This document shows positions 63,908 to 64,000 of a stretch of DNA of 64,000 nt, piece by piece. The stretch's first letter is position 1, and every line of letters begins with the position of its first letter. Under the pieces are notes generated by a model. That model did not search any database, was not told the DNA's origin, and saw only the letters and a list, made by a program, of their open reading frames with translations. The DNA is from Streptomyces specialis (GTDB taxonomy: Bacteria; Actinomycetota; Actinomycetes; Streptomycetales; Streptomycetaceae). Location: contig NZ_LN929895.1 of assembly GCF_001493375.1 (NCBI RefSeq), positions 176,944-240,943 of the forward strand. The letters run 5' to 3'. A program made the translations under genes and the position numbers.

Positions 63908-64000
63908 GTGGCTGACCTTCCCGCAGACCTCTCCGCGGTCTGGCCACGTGCTCTGACCTCCATGCTCGCCGACGGCCAGCGTCTGGAGGCGAAGGACCAC
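63908..64000 (+). CDS. dnaA: Chromosomal replication initiator DnaA, N-terminal fragment
   Basis: GTG 63908 opens VADLPADLSAVWPRALTSML then ADGQRLEAKDH, the domain I start of Streptomyces DnaA; the window ends after 31 codons. DnaA binds DnaA boxes at oriC, expected to the right. Assigned by content and position beside rpmH. Confidence 0.9.
   Translation, partial: MADLPADLSAVWPRALTSMLADGQRLEAKDH

Overview
This is chromosomal DNA of a high-GC actinomycete, almost certainly a Streptomyces or close relative. The third codon position is strongly G/C. Several genes start with GTG. The right half carries the known Streptomyces order around the replication origin: dnaB, rplI, rpsR, ssb, rpsF, femX, ino1, a class A PBP, cca, murJ, a pseudokinase, an ECF sigma and anti-sigma pair, trxB, trxA, parB, parA, rsmG, jag, yidC, yidD, rnpA, rpmH, dnaA. 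The last 93 bases are the start of dnaA, so oriC should lie just beyond the right edge. Six perfect parS sites (GTTTCACGTGAAAC) sit between 44.5 and 60.3 kb. No rRNA, tRNA or CRISPR array was recognised.

Layout. 0-1.1 kb: an artificial inverted repeat around an Illumina adapter, with a clipped terD gene. 1.2-9.2 kb: thiC under a TPP riboswitch, a YibE/F membrane protein, small housekeeping genes, a cystathionine gamma-lyase-type enzyme, a Nudix hydrolase, and a flavohaemoglobin-like/PPOX operon. 9.4-13.7 kb: two GNAT genes and two MarR modules, one with a cupin and one with an efflux pump. 13.7-21 kb: a lower-GC accessory island with a Nudix/HTH/zinc-ribbon operon, two XRE-TPR regulators, two DUF397 genes, an IS30 transposase scrap, a partly duplicated 82-aa gene, a frameshifted toxin-like gene and two gene echoes. 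21-28.4 kb: DUF3291, VOC and AraC genes, then an apparent small-molecule cluster. It holds an SbnA-like synthase, an AurF-type di-iron N-oxygenase, an SbnB-like dehydrogenase, a methyltransferase and a carbamoyltransferase, and is badly scrambled by assembly joins. 28.4-64 kb: the conserved origin flank.

How the genes fit together. The strongest candidate for new biology is the 22.8-27.5 kb cluster. SbnA- and SbnB-like enzymes make L-2,3-diaminopropionate from O-phosphoserine and glutamate. A seven-ligand AurF-type oxygenase and an OTC-like enzyme with an unusual HDLP motif could N-oxidise or carbamoylate that amino acid. The origin half combines replication start (dnaA, dnaB), chromosome segregation (parAB and parS), RNA and ribosome functions, membrane protein insertion (yidC, yidD), cell-wall synthesis (femX, PBP, murJ, pseudokinase) and thiol redox (sigma-R-type promoter, trxB, trxA).

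Data quality. Nextera adapter sequence, with the i7 index TTCTGCCT readable at several sites, is embedded at about 0.4/0.6, 13.7, 27.5, 34.4 and 50.4 kb. A poly-C tract sits at 25.8 kb. These joins truncate or split terD, a Nudix gene, the sbnB-like gene, the carbamoyltransferase, a carboxylate-amine ligase, ssb and murJ. Linkage across each join should not be trusted.
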